A stretch of 64,000 nt of DNA from Circinella minor (taxonomy: Eukaryota; Mucoromycota; Mucoromycetes; Mucorales; Lichtheimiaceae): assembly GCA_016758965.1 (NCBI GenBank), contig JAEPRB010000161.1, positions 1 through 64,000 of the forward strand. The letters run 5' to 3'. Each line of letters begins with the position of its first letter. Within the stretch, counting starts at the first letter, position 1. Shown one piece after another: positions 1-11,639 of this stretch. A program made the position numbers and the translations under genes. Under the pieces are notes generated by a model that worked only from the letters and a program-made list of their open reading frames with translations, searched no databases and was not told the origin of the DNA.

Positions 1-1175
1 AACAGCGCCTTTGAGAATTGACCAGAAGTTTTCAATCGGGTTCAGCTCAGGAGAGTATGGAGGAAGGTACAGCGCCCTGTAACCTCTTGTTTCAATCATT
101 CTTGTTATATCGTGTGAAGTATGAATTAGTGCATTATCCATAATAATATAATAATTGCTCATTTCAGGAAACTTGTCCATTTCATCCAATGTTTTAGAAA
201 TGAATTTTATGTAATGACCGGTAACAGTTCCCTTGTGTGACTTTTTTACCTGGGGCTGATTTCTCTTCTTACTGCCATGAACTTTCAATTTCTTAGACTT
301 CATTGGTTCTCTTATCTCGATTGCTATGATGTCGTTTGCAGATATTGCTCCCAAGATAGTATGTGATATAGCACGAGTCGTTGGTGTTTCAACAATTGCT
401 GGCATGCCACTAATTGAGCAAGCATAGGGTTGCCTCATGTTGATATTGAAGCCAGTTTCGTCAACAAACACGCAATTTTGTAAATAAGTCATATCTGTAT
501 TAATATATTTCTTCACCCAATCATATCGTTTTTCAAGATTATGAGAACTATTTCTCGATAAAGGATGCAAGGTTACCCTCTTTACAGTCAGATTACACTC
601 ATGAAGAATAAAATTCCCAACAGAGGTTGTCTTCAAATTGAAATTTTGGAATGATTCCGTTAAACTATCTACTGCATTTTGTCTTGTTGCTTGAGGGTAC
701 TCGTCAAAAAATTCAATAAGATGCTGTTTATGCTCTTCCTGAAGCTGCTGTTGTTTTCGGTTAACCTTATTTGTCTGTTTTTCATAAATATTCCAATCAG
801 GTCTTCTTTGAGACGTTTTGCCCACATTTGTCCCGTACGAACTTCCACCTGTGCTTTACGAGCAGCAGGAGCAGCTTTCCAAAGTTTAACTCTATTGAAA
901 TACCAAAAAACAGCTTTATGCTTGTCAGTATAAACAGTGTATTTTCTACCTTTCGCTGTTTCTGTTACTAATTCTTCGGATGCTTCTTCCATTCTTGTAT
1001 CAAGCTCTTCTGTAGGTTCAGTAGGAAAGCGATCCCGACAAGAACGATATTGAGTTAAGGTCATCAAAGTTCCAAGGTTATAAGGGTCGATGTTTTCCTC
1101 AATGTCCATTGCTTCATTTCCTTCCTCATCAACAATCTTTCCTTGACCATCTTCATAAAAGAAATTGTTGCTCAT
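1..1175 (-). pseudogene. Tc1/IS630-type DDE transposase, frameshifted, C-terminus off the edge
   Basis: The N-terminal part starts with MSNNFFYEDG at 1175 and reads through an acidic leader and a basic DNA-binding-type region (AVFWYFNRVKLWKAA). The frame is lost near position 800, where one base appears to be missing. The following frame carries YPQATRQNAVDSL, the first catalytic aspartate in VFVDETGFNINM (about 450), then PPYSPELNPIENFWSILKGA close to the window edge, the classic third-acidic-residue block of the Tc1/IS630 superfamily. The second aspartate lies in the intervening sequence and was not assigned. A single frameshift suggests a recently inactivated copy or a sequence error. Superfamily is sure; finer family is not. 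Confidence 0.8.
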
Positions 1176-1382
1176 TTGTGTACTTGATTGATAGTAAAGG
1201 TAAAAAGATGCAAATGTTAAAAGCGAAAATTGAAGTGATGCAAATGCGAACTTTGGGAATAGCAAAAATGAAAATTGAGCTAGTGCAAAACGAACTTTGG
1301 AAATTGTAGAAAAGCGAAGATTGGGCGGAGAACAAGACGAATTTCATTTGTAAGTTTACGAAATTTGGGAGGGGAGGCACTG
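1..1382 (-). mobile_element. Tc1/mariner-like DNA transposon, right end with TIR; left end outside window
   Basis: The element encodes a DDE transposase on the minus strand and appears to end at position 1382. There the minus-strand sequence begins CAGTGCCTCCCCTCCCAAAT directly after a TA dinucleotide (1383-1384), the arrangement expected for a Tc1/mariner/pogo-type terminal inverted repeat with TA target duplication. The other end is outside the window, so the inverted repeat cannot be confirmed. Between the end and the transposase start lie degenerate repeats of the type GCGAA..TTTGG..AATTG (about 1195-1320), possibly subterminal transposase-binding sites. Confidence 0.6.
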
Positions 1383-1384
1383 TA

Positions 1385-2354
1385 CTAAGTAAAATAGCAT
1401 ATTTTGACAAAACTTTGAAGTAACAAATCTCGATGGGAAATGTATTTTTCTAAAATCTGTTCCATAGCATCTCTTCAGAATACTTCAGTTAACATATATT
1501 ACGGCTCAAAAAGTTTATATCTTCATTTCTGACAATTTTTTGTCAATTCTTATTCCACCCCATATTTTGACAGTTTAAGTCAGGATGCACCTTACTGTGT
1601 TTTGTCTTTCATGTAATCCCTCATGTACTTTTTCCGATACCTTTAACCAATGAACTCGTCATCCCAAAGATGAATTTGAATTAAGAATATCACGATATAC
1701 GTATCTTGTAACAAATTGATGAACGACTAAATTCCTTTCTTTATCTTTCGAGAGCTCGCCATCGCTTACTTTTTCAAGTCGGTACATGGTCTATGATGTT
1801 GTGTACGTCACAGTATTAAGGTATTGAAGCTTTGGCTTCTGGAGGTGTCTCGACAATTGGCCAATCAGGCAAAACCCTCATGAATAATTAAGTTTAATGG
1901 AATATAAAAAAATTAATTTAAAATTTTCATCAAAACTGTTGTATTATAAGAACATTATCTCTTTATCCCAGATGAAATAAGAAATCATATTTAAAATACA
2001 GACGTGAATAAAGCTCAATTCTAAAAAGGAAACTGAGTAAAATCGCATAACGATGCCCTGCGCCTCGTCAACTAAAAATTAAAGAATAAAAGAGAGTATC
2101 ATGGCTAAGCCCAATATACTTCACTACAGTAGCTATAGTAATCTTCTCAATATCAATGACTAATCCCAAGTACCTGACTCTAATATCAATCACCTACATC
2201 ATTCAATTAACTAAGCCCCATACCTCATAGAATAGAAATCAACAAATCATATAAATACGGGTTGTAAATATCATTTAAAAGAGATACGTAACTTTATTCT
2301 AGTTTTCATATTATTATTAAAGATATATAACAAAGTCTCAAAGGATTTCATACC
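1385..2354. other. Intergenic, no gene recognised
   Basis: This A+T-rich stretch lies between the Tc1-like element and the LINE remnant. Short open frames carry no recognisable motif, and I see no tRNA-type boxes or long repeats. Confidence 0.5.
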
Positions 2355-4790
2355 TTGTCTGTTTTTATTTCCTACTCTTACAGTATTAAAATAACCAAAT
2401 ATCACAAAAACACTCATAGGTCTACTGTTGATTTAGCTTTCATAAAATTTGTAAAAAAACAAAATCCTCATCTCATTGCCATCCAAGAGGAGGGCCATGC
2501 GGCTAATTCAACTATTCAATCATCACTTAATTTCCAATTCAACTCACAATCCTCCATCTGGACTCAACATTGTGGTCTAGTATCTACATCCAACGACATA
2601 CAGCTTACACTACTTCATATTAAAAGCGATCAACGGGTCAGCTTCACATCTTTCACAATTTTTTGATCCATTTTATGTCACGGTCATTTATGCACCAGCA
2701 TCTACTACGAAAGCAATATATCTTTTTTATTCTCAACTGCTTGACGAATTCGCACCACATTTAAATAATACAAATATTCGTGATAAACTAATGGCGGCTC
2801 GTGATTGCAACTATCATATACACAAACCTGCTTATATGTTAAATGCTCCACTTGAATGGGGTTGTTTACTTTTTAACACATCACCAAGTGCCTCCATGAT
2901 ATTGATCCACAGTTTGATATCCCAACATTTCGCAAACGAACAAATATACTTTCAACTCTTGATTATGACTATGCGGAAGCAGCATTGCGACCATGTGTGC
3001 ACTCGCCAGACATCCAATACCTTAAAAAGGATTGGTCTTCCACATAAGGCCCTGGTTTTTGGCAGGCCAATCCCACCTTCACCGAGCAAAAATATTTTCG
3101 CCAACAATTTGCAACAATGCTCACAGAGCTCCAGGTATTCAAAGCTCGATTTTTCTTTGACTTCACAAGCACAATGGGAAATTATCAAACAGCAGCATAT
3201 GATGAAGTTTATAAAACAGTACTGTCGTAATAGGGGGTTTTGGCGTGGAAAACAATTACATGCATTACAACGAAAACGCAACCAAGTTTCTTCGTAATGA
3301 AAAACCTCCTGTTTTACGGGCGCAAATCCTGCCAACTATTAAAACACAAATTGCTATATTTCAGAAAGAAATAACTGACATTATGGCTATACGGTCGAGT
3401 ACCAGATGGCGAGAACACAGTGAAGTATATGCTGGTTATCTCAAATGCACCATTCACCAACAACAAACCTCACGATATATTGTCTAATTACAACATCCAA
3501 CTTCAGGTGAAGTCTTTTCCGATCTCGTAAACATGCAAGCGGCAGCTACAAAGTTCTATCAAAATCTCTATACCACTGAAATGATAGATGATTCTTCTAT
3601 CACATCCATGCTCAACTCAATACCACCGACTACAAAACTTGACGTGCATGAAGCTGATTTTTTGTCTAGGGATTTTGATGTTGAGGAATAACAAGAAGCA
3701 GCCAAACGCCCACCCGCCAAAACAAAGTAGTCCTGGAGACGACGGTTTCTATTACGTATTCTTTCTGGTATCTTTTCTTTCTACATCCTCTTTATTCTGA
3801 CATCATCACCAACGTATACAATCAATCAGTTCAAAACGGTATTTATCCCATGTCCTGGCAACAAACGTGTTTATTTTTTCTTTCCAAAAAAGGGGATTTC
3901 ACATCATTAAAAAACTGGCGCCCGCTCAGTCTCATTAATTGCGACGCAAAAATATTTACGGGCTTCATTATCAAATGTATAATCAAGGTATCACAATCAC
4001 TAATTACTACATATCAAACTGGCTTTTTACCAAATCGGTTTATAGCTGATAATGGCCTTTTGGTACGAATAATCATGGAACAGGCTAAACAACAACGACA
4101 TCATGACACCATTGGCCTTATTCTGGATTTTGAGAAGGCTTATGAAAAGGTGTATCCAATATATTTATCTCGGTGCTTACAAAGTTTGGATTTCCAACAT
4201 ACATCATTGATAGCATTTGTAAATTTATTTTTTAATATGCACATCCATATAAATATCAATGGACATCTCAGCTTATCGATCACTCAACATCAGGATCTCT
4301 GACAGGGCGATCCACTTCCACCAATACTTTTTAATTTGGCCTTGGAACCCTTTCTTAAATCTATACTGTGTGATTCCTTTTTCAAGGCATTTTCAGACGA
4401 CACCGTCAGTACTTTCCTCTCACTGTGGAATGCCACCACCCCCTTTGAAAGTTTTAGGATATGCTGACGCCGGTTTTGTTTTTCTACATCCTTTTTCAGA
4501 CATAAACCGACTTGATACTCACCTTACTACATATCAAAAGGCGTCAAATGCAAAGCTTAATTTTCAAAAGACAATATCAATTTCGCTATCGGATAAGCAA
4601 CAAACTGCATGAACACAAAATTGATTGAATATGGCTTTCCTGATTGTTATGATCATCGACATTCTGAGACTGTCGTTTATTTAGGCTTCCCCCTATTTAC
4701 CTCTTCCAATCAACTCCATCATTTTTTGCAACAATTGTCATCATCAATTCAACACCATTGTAACTCACTGATAATCGTTTAATAAGATTT
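2355..4790 (+). pseudogene. Degenerate non-LTR (LINE-type) retrotransposon
   Basis: Broken frames on the plus strand read in order as a LINE polyprotein. An endonuclease-like start (KKQNPHLIAIQEEGHA, about 2450-2500) is followed by VTVIYAPASTTKA and LFYSQLLDEF near 2700 and a basic linker. The reverse transcriptase then shows KNWRPLSLINCDAKI (about 3910), TGFLPNRFIADN, the first catalytic block LDFEKAYEK (about 4125), GDPLPPILFNLALEP (about 4300-4350) and GYADAGFVF (about 4460). The last is the catalytic YADD box with its second aspartate changed to alanine. Many stops and frame changes separate these blocks, so the copy is dead. No clear poly-A tail or target duplication was found. Confidence 0.85.
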
Positions 4791-5068
4791 TTTTTGTTCA
4801 TTTCATTTCATTTTTTACTTTATTATTGTATTGTAATGACTATTAATTGAAATGATAAAGATGACTCCTTGATACTTGTTGAAGAAAAAAAGGTTAATAA
4901 TTTATTTCCTCATAAAATCATTGATCCTACTGCTAATTAAGGCAAACATCATGAAAAAAGTTAGCAAACGTATTAGTTATATTAATTGACTACAGAAAAA
5001 CAAATAGACAGAATATTCCACATGGATGAATTGACTTTGTATTTTATTTACATGGAATGGGAGCTAAT

Positions 5069-6806
5069 TTAAATCTCGTTCATGACATGGTGGATATTTT
5101 TACTAATTTGTTCGTTTGCCTGTGAGATTACAGAAGACAGAAGAGAAGCTAAAGTCTTTAAAGATCGGTTCAGTTCTCGATTTCCTATTATAATTATTGA
5201 AGCATCATTTTCATATAAAGCTTCAATTGAATCAAATATTTTTTCACTGGTGCCGCTTTGTTTACACATGCTTTTCAAGGATTTCACAAAATCCAATTTC
5301 AAGGTTGCTGCAGCTCCATTGACCCATACTTGAGTCGCAATGTGCTTAAAAAGCCGTGATGAGGCTACAACACTTGAATCTCTATCATCATTCTGAGAGC
5401 GATCCGCAATAGTCCATATGGTGTAAGGCCTTGTTCGAACATCATTGGTAAATTTAGACGAAAAACGATAGCAAAGGTACGTAGACAATCGATCAAATTT
5501 GGATCTTAGTTGGCGTAATTGTGCATGCTCGTCAAACGGATAAAGTAATTGCTGTTTAGAAGATCTAGTTCCATTGTTCTGTGTATCTTCTCTCAGCATC
5601 TTTTCAACTCCTTCAATTTTATATTTTTCACTATAAATTCTTGTGCCCCTGCTTGGTACGAACCCATTTGAACTAGAAGCACCAACAATTGGTAACTGAT
5701 CGGTATCCAGGCGTGTAGACGAAGTAACCAAAACGTTCATGGTTTTGGTACCCAACAATAATTTTTTAGAATTATCATCATTAATCAAACATAATTCTAT
5801 ATTTTGGTATCTTGTGTCGGTGTGGGGTAAAGAAGACTGGGGGATGTTTCCTTTCGTTGATGATGTTTTCTCATAGTGTGCATCCAGTGATGGGAGTCTT
5901 GAATAAATTTCACCACCAAGAACAAGCAACGACTTGCTTCCCTCCACAAAAATAGCCTCTTCTAACAGATGAGTACATATTTTAGGTGCCATTGGACTTA
6001 AGGTCCAGCTGCTGTTTAACCAAAGTGAAGCCTGATCCTTTAACTCGATATAATTTGATTTTAATAGTAATGCTCTAGAAGGACTATTCAATATGATATT
6101 TCGGATTGAGCATGGTAATAAATCGGATTGACTATCTTCATCAATTTCTTTTCTCTTTTTTGGAACAATTATAAGGGGTGACGATTGGTTTTCTGCTTCA
6201 AGTGTCATCATTTTGCTAATAACTTTTGGTCCAGCCAGCAAATGAAGCTCTTCTCCTTCACGGTCAACGTAAACGACAGGTTCCAAGTCTCCTAATTCAG
6301 CTATTAATAGTTTTTTCTCTTGGTCTTTTTCAGGTTGCTGTAGTGCATCGAAAGCCGATAAAACTGATGTTTTATAGTCGTGTCTTTTATCATTGTTTTT
6401 ATCCTTTGTTTGATCTTTCGGTTGCGATGGTGTTGCCGTGGCATCTAAAATTACATCAACAGCATCATCCTCGACTAAACAATCTTCATCCGAATTACTG
6501 TTATCGTTTCCACTGTTGTCGTGGATTATTTTTACGTGTCTTTTCAATGAATCGGGATTAGAATAGTCCTTCTCATTACAATATGGACAAACAAAAACCC
6601 CTTTATCATTTCTAGTCACCGTTTTTGACACTATTAATTAAAATATTCATTAGTATTTTTTTTTTAAAAAAAAAACAGTTGAGCTTTCACTTGCCTTTAT
6701 TCAACTCAATAGTTGTTTCTTTGGAATGAAAACGGTAGATATGAAGATTTAAAGCTTGTGTTGATGAAAATGTTTTTTCACAGTCTTGACAAATGAAAGA
6801 CGCCAT
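5069..6806 (-). CDS. Two-exon C2H2 zinc-finger protein
   Basis: Two exons join in phase: 6806-6691 and 6611-5069, giving about 552 residues. Exon 1 encodes a first finger in MASFICQDCEKTFSSTQALN (C-x2-C, then LHIYRFH with H-x4-H). Exon 2 opens with a second finger, CPYCNEKDY..LKRHVKIIH. The 79-base intron starts GTGAAAG, contains TACTAATG and ends ACTAG. Beyond the fingers is an acidic stretch (NSDEDCLVEDDAVD) and a long region with no domain I recognise. Paired N-terminal fingers suggest nucleic-acid binding, but the target is unknown. It is divergent from the small gene at 7201, so the two may share a promoter. The 5' exon is a new assignment made from the splice sites and reading phase. 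Confidence 0.75.
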
Positions 6807-6867
6807 GGAAGTAAAGAGCAAAGAAAAAAAAGTGCTGATCTGTGAAGTTGATGAAATTGGCTGTGAA

Positions 6868-7110
6868 ATAGGCTGGTGAAATGGGTGAAATGGGTGAAAT
6901 GGGTGAAATCGGCCGGTGAAATGGGTTAAATGGGTAGTATTACGTGAGAACGCAAAAAAAAAAAAAAAACTCGATGATGCCTAATAAGTACACCACATTA
7001 GCAACTTTTTAAAACTTCCACCATGGCAACAATTATTTCCCCTGAAGTTCAAAAATACATCTTTTCGCATAACAGCCGATTACCTGTCAAATAAAGCAGG
7101 CAATTAACTG
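6868..7110. repeat. Left arm of a large imperfect inverted repeat
   Basis: About 175 bases here (strongest 6930-7105) reappear inverted at about 9000-9185 with only scattered differences. Shared landmarks are TATTACGTGAGAA, an A-tract, CTCGATGATGCCTAATAAG, CAACAATTATTTCCCCTGAA and TCTTTTCGCATAACA. Outside it is a run of nearly identical GGTGAAATG units (6870-6930), and related units flank the other arm (9240-9285). It lies between two divergent genes, so it probably includes promoter sequence. Confidence 0.8.
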
Positions 7111-7200
7111 CGAATTTCTTGCTTATCAACCATTTAAGAAAGGCGATCGGTTGTAACTTCTCTCATCTCGCAACTTATTACCCTCTTCACAACTGAAAAC

Positions 7201-7636
7201 ATGAGTTATTTTTCCCATGGAAAACGTCATGCTCATAATTGGTGTCGGTCACTCGTGTCAGAAAGAATTATCTTTCTCGCGCACGCAACGAGATCGTCTT
7301 GTAAAAGTTCTTTTGTTTTATTAAGATTTATTTCAAGAAGAAATTATGTTGAATTTAACCATCTCCTACGGAGCTCAACTTTGAATAATAAAAAAGAAAA
7401 TCAAAAGCGCGACAACAATTTGCAACTAGCTGGTAATGTTGAAAACCCCTTTATGCTACTCCTGTTTTCCAATACGTACTACTAAATTCATTTCATGAAA
7501 TTTTACAGATAATCATCATCCAAGTCTGATTTCAAGTATTCTTTGCACACATGTGTTCTTTTTCATAATTAAATTAGCGCTACTTCTAGCCATGACTCCA
7601 GTATTCTTGTCGTTTGAAATGTTCGAGTCGCCATGA
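7201..7636 (+). CDS. Small two-exon protein with C-terminal membrane segment (hypothetical)
   Basis: Exon 1 is 7201-7432 and exon 2 is 7509-7636. The intron has GTAATG at the donor, TACTAAAT as branch-like motif and TTTTACAG at the acceptor, and the phases fit, giving about 119 residues. The ATG has an AAAAC context. The N-terminal half is rich in Arg, Ser and His and could be a mitochondrial-type presequence. The C-terminal half holds one hydrophobic stretch (VFFFIIKLALLLAMTPVFLS). I do not recognise the family. The gene sits just after the left inverted-repeat arm and 77 bases before the pogo-like element, so it could also be the 5' remnant of a larger gene. Confidence 0.4.
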
Positions 7637-7713
7637 TCTTTTTGATTGTATTAATAAAGAACTGGAAAAGTACTTTTGTACCCACATCCTGCGACCTATT
7701 TCGCGAAAAAGTA

Positions 7714-8981
7714 CAGTGAGTATTCGCTAAACTGGTATTCGTTAAGCCGGTATTTCGCTAAACCGGTGGTGTCTCTCAATTATTTTTTATATACTTAGTA
7801 AAATACCGGTGATTCCCTAAACCGGTATCCGGTGAATCTTTTCAAATATTTACTGGAGTTATATTAGTCTTTTTTCCTTATATATATATGTGTGTGTGTT
7901 TATATAAATAATATTAATTTTTTTATTGGTTCTGTGATCAAATCGGATACCATTTTTATTGTTATTATTAGATTTAATTGGTAAAATCAGTGATTTGAGC
8001 TTGCTTATATGTCATCTCAGCTCTTTCCTTTGGTTCTTCTAGAAGCTTAATTTTTTTTCGCACCAAGTAAAAAATATCCAGATCGCCCTTGTCATCTAGG
8101 GAAAGTCTGTCAACAAATTGCTAGTAGCAGTGCCTTTTTTCCGCCAATTTGATACGGAGACTTTCTTCTACTTGCTTATAAAAGAACCCTGTCCCATCAA
8201 TATTATAGATGCGTTCAGGTGGAAACTCAGGAATCTTCGCTTTCACAGCATTGAATTTGTCTTGAATGTTATCAGCATTAACCTCCACCTCTCCAGATTC
8301 ACTATGGATACGACGAGGTTTAAAACCATATCGCCTCATAAACTTAGTTAACCAACCATTGGAAAACTGGAAATCCTCTGGTACTTCAAGCTGGCGACGC
8401 CTACACTGGATTTTGACTTGGTGAATAATGCTCGCCATGGAGATAGGTTGGCTTGCATTAGCCATATCAGTAACGTACTGAGGAAGTAACAATTTAAGTT
8501 CTAGGAGTGCAGGTTCTCGAATTGTTTTTGGCATTAAGACGGTGTTCAGTCATTGTCATATATTCTTCTTCTTTCTTCAAAATATCACTTATAGTTTGTT
8601 GACCAGGTAATTTATCCAGCTTAAATTCGTCTTTAGCCCGTCGAGCAAGTCCAGATTGAGTTATTTTTTCTCTTTGCTTTCTCAAACAAATAGCTAGTTT
8701 TTGGCGGTTTGTCAATGCAGATTCTTTGCCTCTTGTTGATAATAATTAATAGTAGATAATTGAATACAGTAAAGTAAGAATAAAATAAAAGAATAAAAAC
8801 GATCTTTATTAAACAAAATGTCATCTTTTTTTATATAATATAGCTTAATTTAATTATAGTTATTCGTCTAGTGTATTCTACATATTACTATCGACTGAGT
8901 TTCAATTCGTTAAACCGGTAATTCGCTAAACCGGTACCAATCCTCACATATATTGGGTACCGGTTTAGCGAATACTCACTG
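7714..8981 (-). mobile_element. pogo-like DNA transposon (deleted copy) with TIRs and TA duplication
   Basis: Left end CAGTGAGTATTCGCTAAAC follows TA at 7712-7713. The right end is its inverse, GCGAATACTCACTG, followed by TA at 8982-8983. That gives a 1268-bp element with the TA duplication and CAGTG ends typical of the pogo branch of Tc1/mariner. Both ends carry several near-copies of TTCGCTAAACCGGT (left 7720-7840, right 8900-8975), likely transposase-binding repeats. The internal transposase is on the minus strand and incomplete, so the copy needs help in trans or is dead. Confidence 0.85.
8121..8715 (-). pseudogene. pogo/CENP-B-type transposase, frameshifted and truncated
   Basis: The N-terminal part (from ATG 8715) has a psq-type helix-turn-helix, LARRAKDEF..LPGQQTISDI. 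After a frameshift near 8535 comes a CENP-B/Tc5-type helix-turn-helix (SNGWLTKFMRRYGFKPRR). The start of the DDE catalytic domain follows (RIYNIDGTGFFYK), where a glycine occupies the usual DET glutamate position. The frame stops at 8121, so most of the catalytic domain, including the second and third acidic residues, is absent. The gene lies wholly inside the TIR-bounded element at 7714-8981. Confidence 0.85.
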
Positions 8982-8984
8982 TAA

Positions 8985-9290
8985 CTATCAAGTTTCTTGA
9001 AAACAACGTGATAGCTGGCTGTCAAATTGTTTTGCAGGTAATTGGTTGTTATGCGAAAAGATGTATTTTTGAACTTCAGGGGAAATAATTGTTGCCGTGA
9101 TGAAGGTTTAAAAAAAGTTGCTGATATGGTGTACTTATTAGGCATCATCGAGTTTTTTTTTTTTTGCATTCTCACGTAATACTAAAAAATATGATCGATC
9201 GTCTGATGAATGGATTAAAATCTTTCATAGGGCAGATGGGGATTCACCCATTTCACCAATTTCACCGGTTTCACGGCTTCGGTGATAACT
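8985..9290. repeat. Right arm of the large inverted repeat
   Basis: This is the reverse-complement partner of 6868-7110. It starts just after the TA that follows the pogo-like element and runs to the GGTGAAAT-like units near 9240-9285. It precedes the P450 remnant. Divergence between the arms is low but not zero. Confidence 0.8.
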
Positions 9291-11639
9291 TTATCCAGTC
9301 TATATAACAATAGATTTGTCAAACGCTTTATCGCTCTTACAAGTAATACGACTGGTCTCTCACGCGATGCTAGTGCAACTGCAGTTGGTATCGCTGCTAT
9401 AGCAACTGGTCTATTTCCATGGTAGAGAATAAGATCTTCTAGAGAAAATCCTGCGTTTAATGGAATACCAACTCCCAAGGGTGCTCGTCCAATTATCGGT
9501 ATGTGCCCCAAACCATTTTTCATCTGACGATCTTTAATTAGAGACTAATTCATTATGGCGGTAAAAATCAATATTATAAAATAGGACACGTGCTATCTCT
9601 TGGTTCTAACCTTCCAAAAACATTTCACAAGTGGCACAAAGAATTAGGTAAACAAAATACCATCAGTATCAATCTAATGACTCTGACTTTTTTTTCTCCT
9701 TGTTTAGGACTTATTTTCCGTTTCAAATTGGGTTCCAAGGATGTCATTGTAATAAGCAATCCTGCTTTAACTCAAGATTTACTTACCACTCATGGGAAGT
9801 ACACGTCAGATCGCCCAGATAATTTTGCTCTCCAAAATTTTAACGGAGGTAATAACCAGTAAGTATAAGTTATACAGCGCCTTTTTTTTTTTTTTTTTGT
9901 TGAAGAATCACGTCCCCCATTTTTTTTCAATATATCAAACTAATTCATATAATCTATTTTCAGTGGACTTGTGGCAGGCAACCCAAATGATAAGGTTTAT
10001 AATACATTGAGGAAAACAGGTTCCTACTTTTTTGATTTTATAATTGGCCGCAATTGCGACGAGTTTTATTTAATGCTATTATGATTGTATACTAAGCTCT
10101 ATTTTAATACTATCAAATATAGTTCTCAATGCGTTAGGACCAAAAAGATTAAAAGAAGAAAGTTCAGTACTTTGCAAAGAGGCAGATGAGTTTGTCGATT
10201 TGGTCTCTACTGGTGAGAATATTGATCCATTGGAACCACTCATGCGTATTTCCCTTAACTTTATTCTACTTACGTTGTTCAGCACACGTACAACATCCAT
10301 TGATGATCCTCTCTATAAACAAGCTATTCACATCATCACTACCTTCATGTTATTTACGGGGATCGTAAATGCTGCTGCTGCAGTAATTCCAATACTTCGA
10401 GTGTTAAGTCCAATTCTTGGTAACGACAAAAAAATGTCAGATTTTTTTACGAACACATGCAAATCATTTTACGACAGCCTGGTCGAAAAGGGTCTAGATG
10501 CAGATGGTGACAGTATGGCAAAGTTGTTGAACGACGAACTCAATCAAGGCAAAAGAGGAAATTATGACAATATGTTTCATACTATATGTAAGTTTCGATA
10601 CTTGTTTTTATTTTTATAATAAGTACCACTCTTATTATTGTTGTTGTAAACAATGATCGAAACAAGAAAAATGTTATTTACCTAATACTATATATAGATG
10701 ATATGCTGGTAGCGGGAACTGACACAACAGGTGTAACAATTACTTGGGCCTTCCTCCAAACCAGAAGTGCAAAAGAAAATCCAGGAAGAAATTGATGCTT
10801 TTGTGGACAAACATGGGCGAGTTCCTTATTTCTGGGAACGAGACAGTGTTCCATACATGATAGCTGTACAAAGAGAGTGTTTCCGCTTAAGACCTACTAC
10901 GGAATTTGGTGTCGCACATGCAGTTGCTAAAGATTGTAAGTGTTTTTTCTTCTACCGGGAAGAGAAATTATTTATTTGTTTTTATTATAAATATTCACTA
11001 ACCAAATAATTTTGTTCACATGTTTAGTTGAATGCGCGGAACACTTATACCCAAAGGTACCTGGATCTTCGCAAACATGATGGATGCCCATGTGGACCCA
11101 GAAAAATACTCAAATCCAGAAGAATTTAATCCTGACCGTTTTCTTGGCCAAGAAAATACAAAGTTCCCCTCTGCAAATCGAAAAGCTGAGAGTCGTGATC
11201 AGTTCAACTTTGGATGGGGAAGGTAACAAAAAAGAAAGTTCCATATTTTTCTATTTTTTATTTTTTGCTACGTATATACATTTAGTATAAATTTACTAAA
11301 AATATTATCTAATTAATAATAATATATAGACGTGTTTGCCCTGGCTCTTATTTGGTGTGTATTATGATATATAATAATGCTATGCTATTGTTATAGCGAA
11401 TATTTTTTGTGATGTTATCTATATCTCTAACTTGTCTGTTTATTTTTTACTCATAGGCTGAAACTCAGATGTTTAATGTTTGGGTCAGAGTGCTATCTAG
11501 ATGTAATATTATACCAGCTGTTGATAAAGATGGTAATGCTATGCCTAGGACTTTGGACACCGTAGCTCCCAAATCTGGACCTATTGTAGTATCTCCTTCC
11601 CCGTTCAAAATTCGATTTGATCCTAGAAACAAAAATTAG
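9283..11639 (+). pseudogene. Cytochrome P450 gene, multi-exon, with several disabling changes
   Basis: The exons read as a microsomal P450. A hydrophobic N-terminus is followed by NPAFNGIPTPKGARPIIG (about 9450-9498) and HVLSLGSNLPKTFHKWHKEL. The I-helix oxygen-binding motif AGTDTTG is near 10720, the K-helix ExxR is in QRECFRLRP (10870), and a heme loop FGWGRRVCPG is split by an intron at 11224-11330. The last exon ends RFDPRNKN with TAG at 11637-11639. Lesions: an in-frame TAG after GLFPW (about 9422), missing codons plus a frame change right after ITWAFL (about 10757), and a one-base frame mismatch entering the exon at 11029. No convincing start codon was found. Introns are otherwise canonical. 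The subfamily was not assigned. Confidence 0.8.

Noticed and set aside
9215..9523. Open frame on the minus strand, 102 codons
   Set aside because: It is the antisense shadow of the N-terminal P450 exon. The plus strand carries the recognisable P450 sequence.
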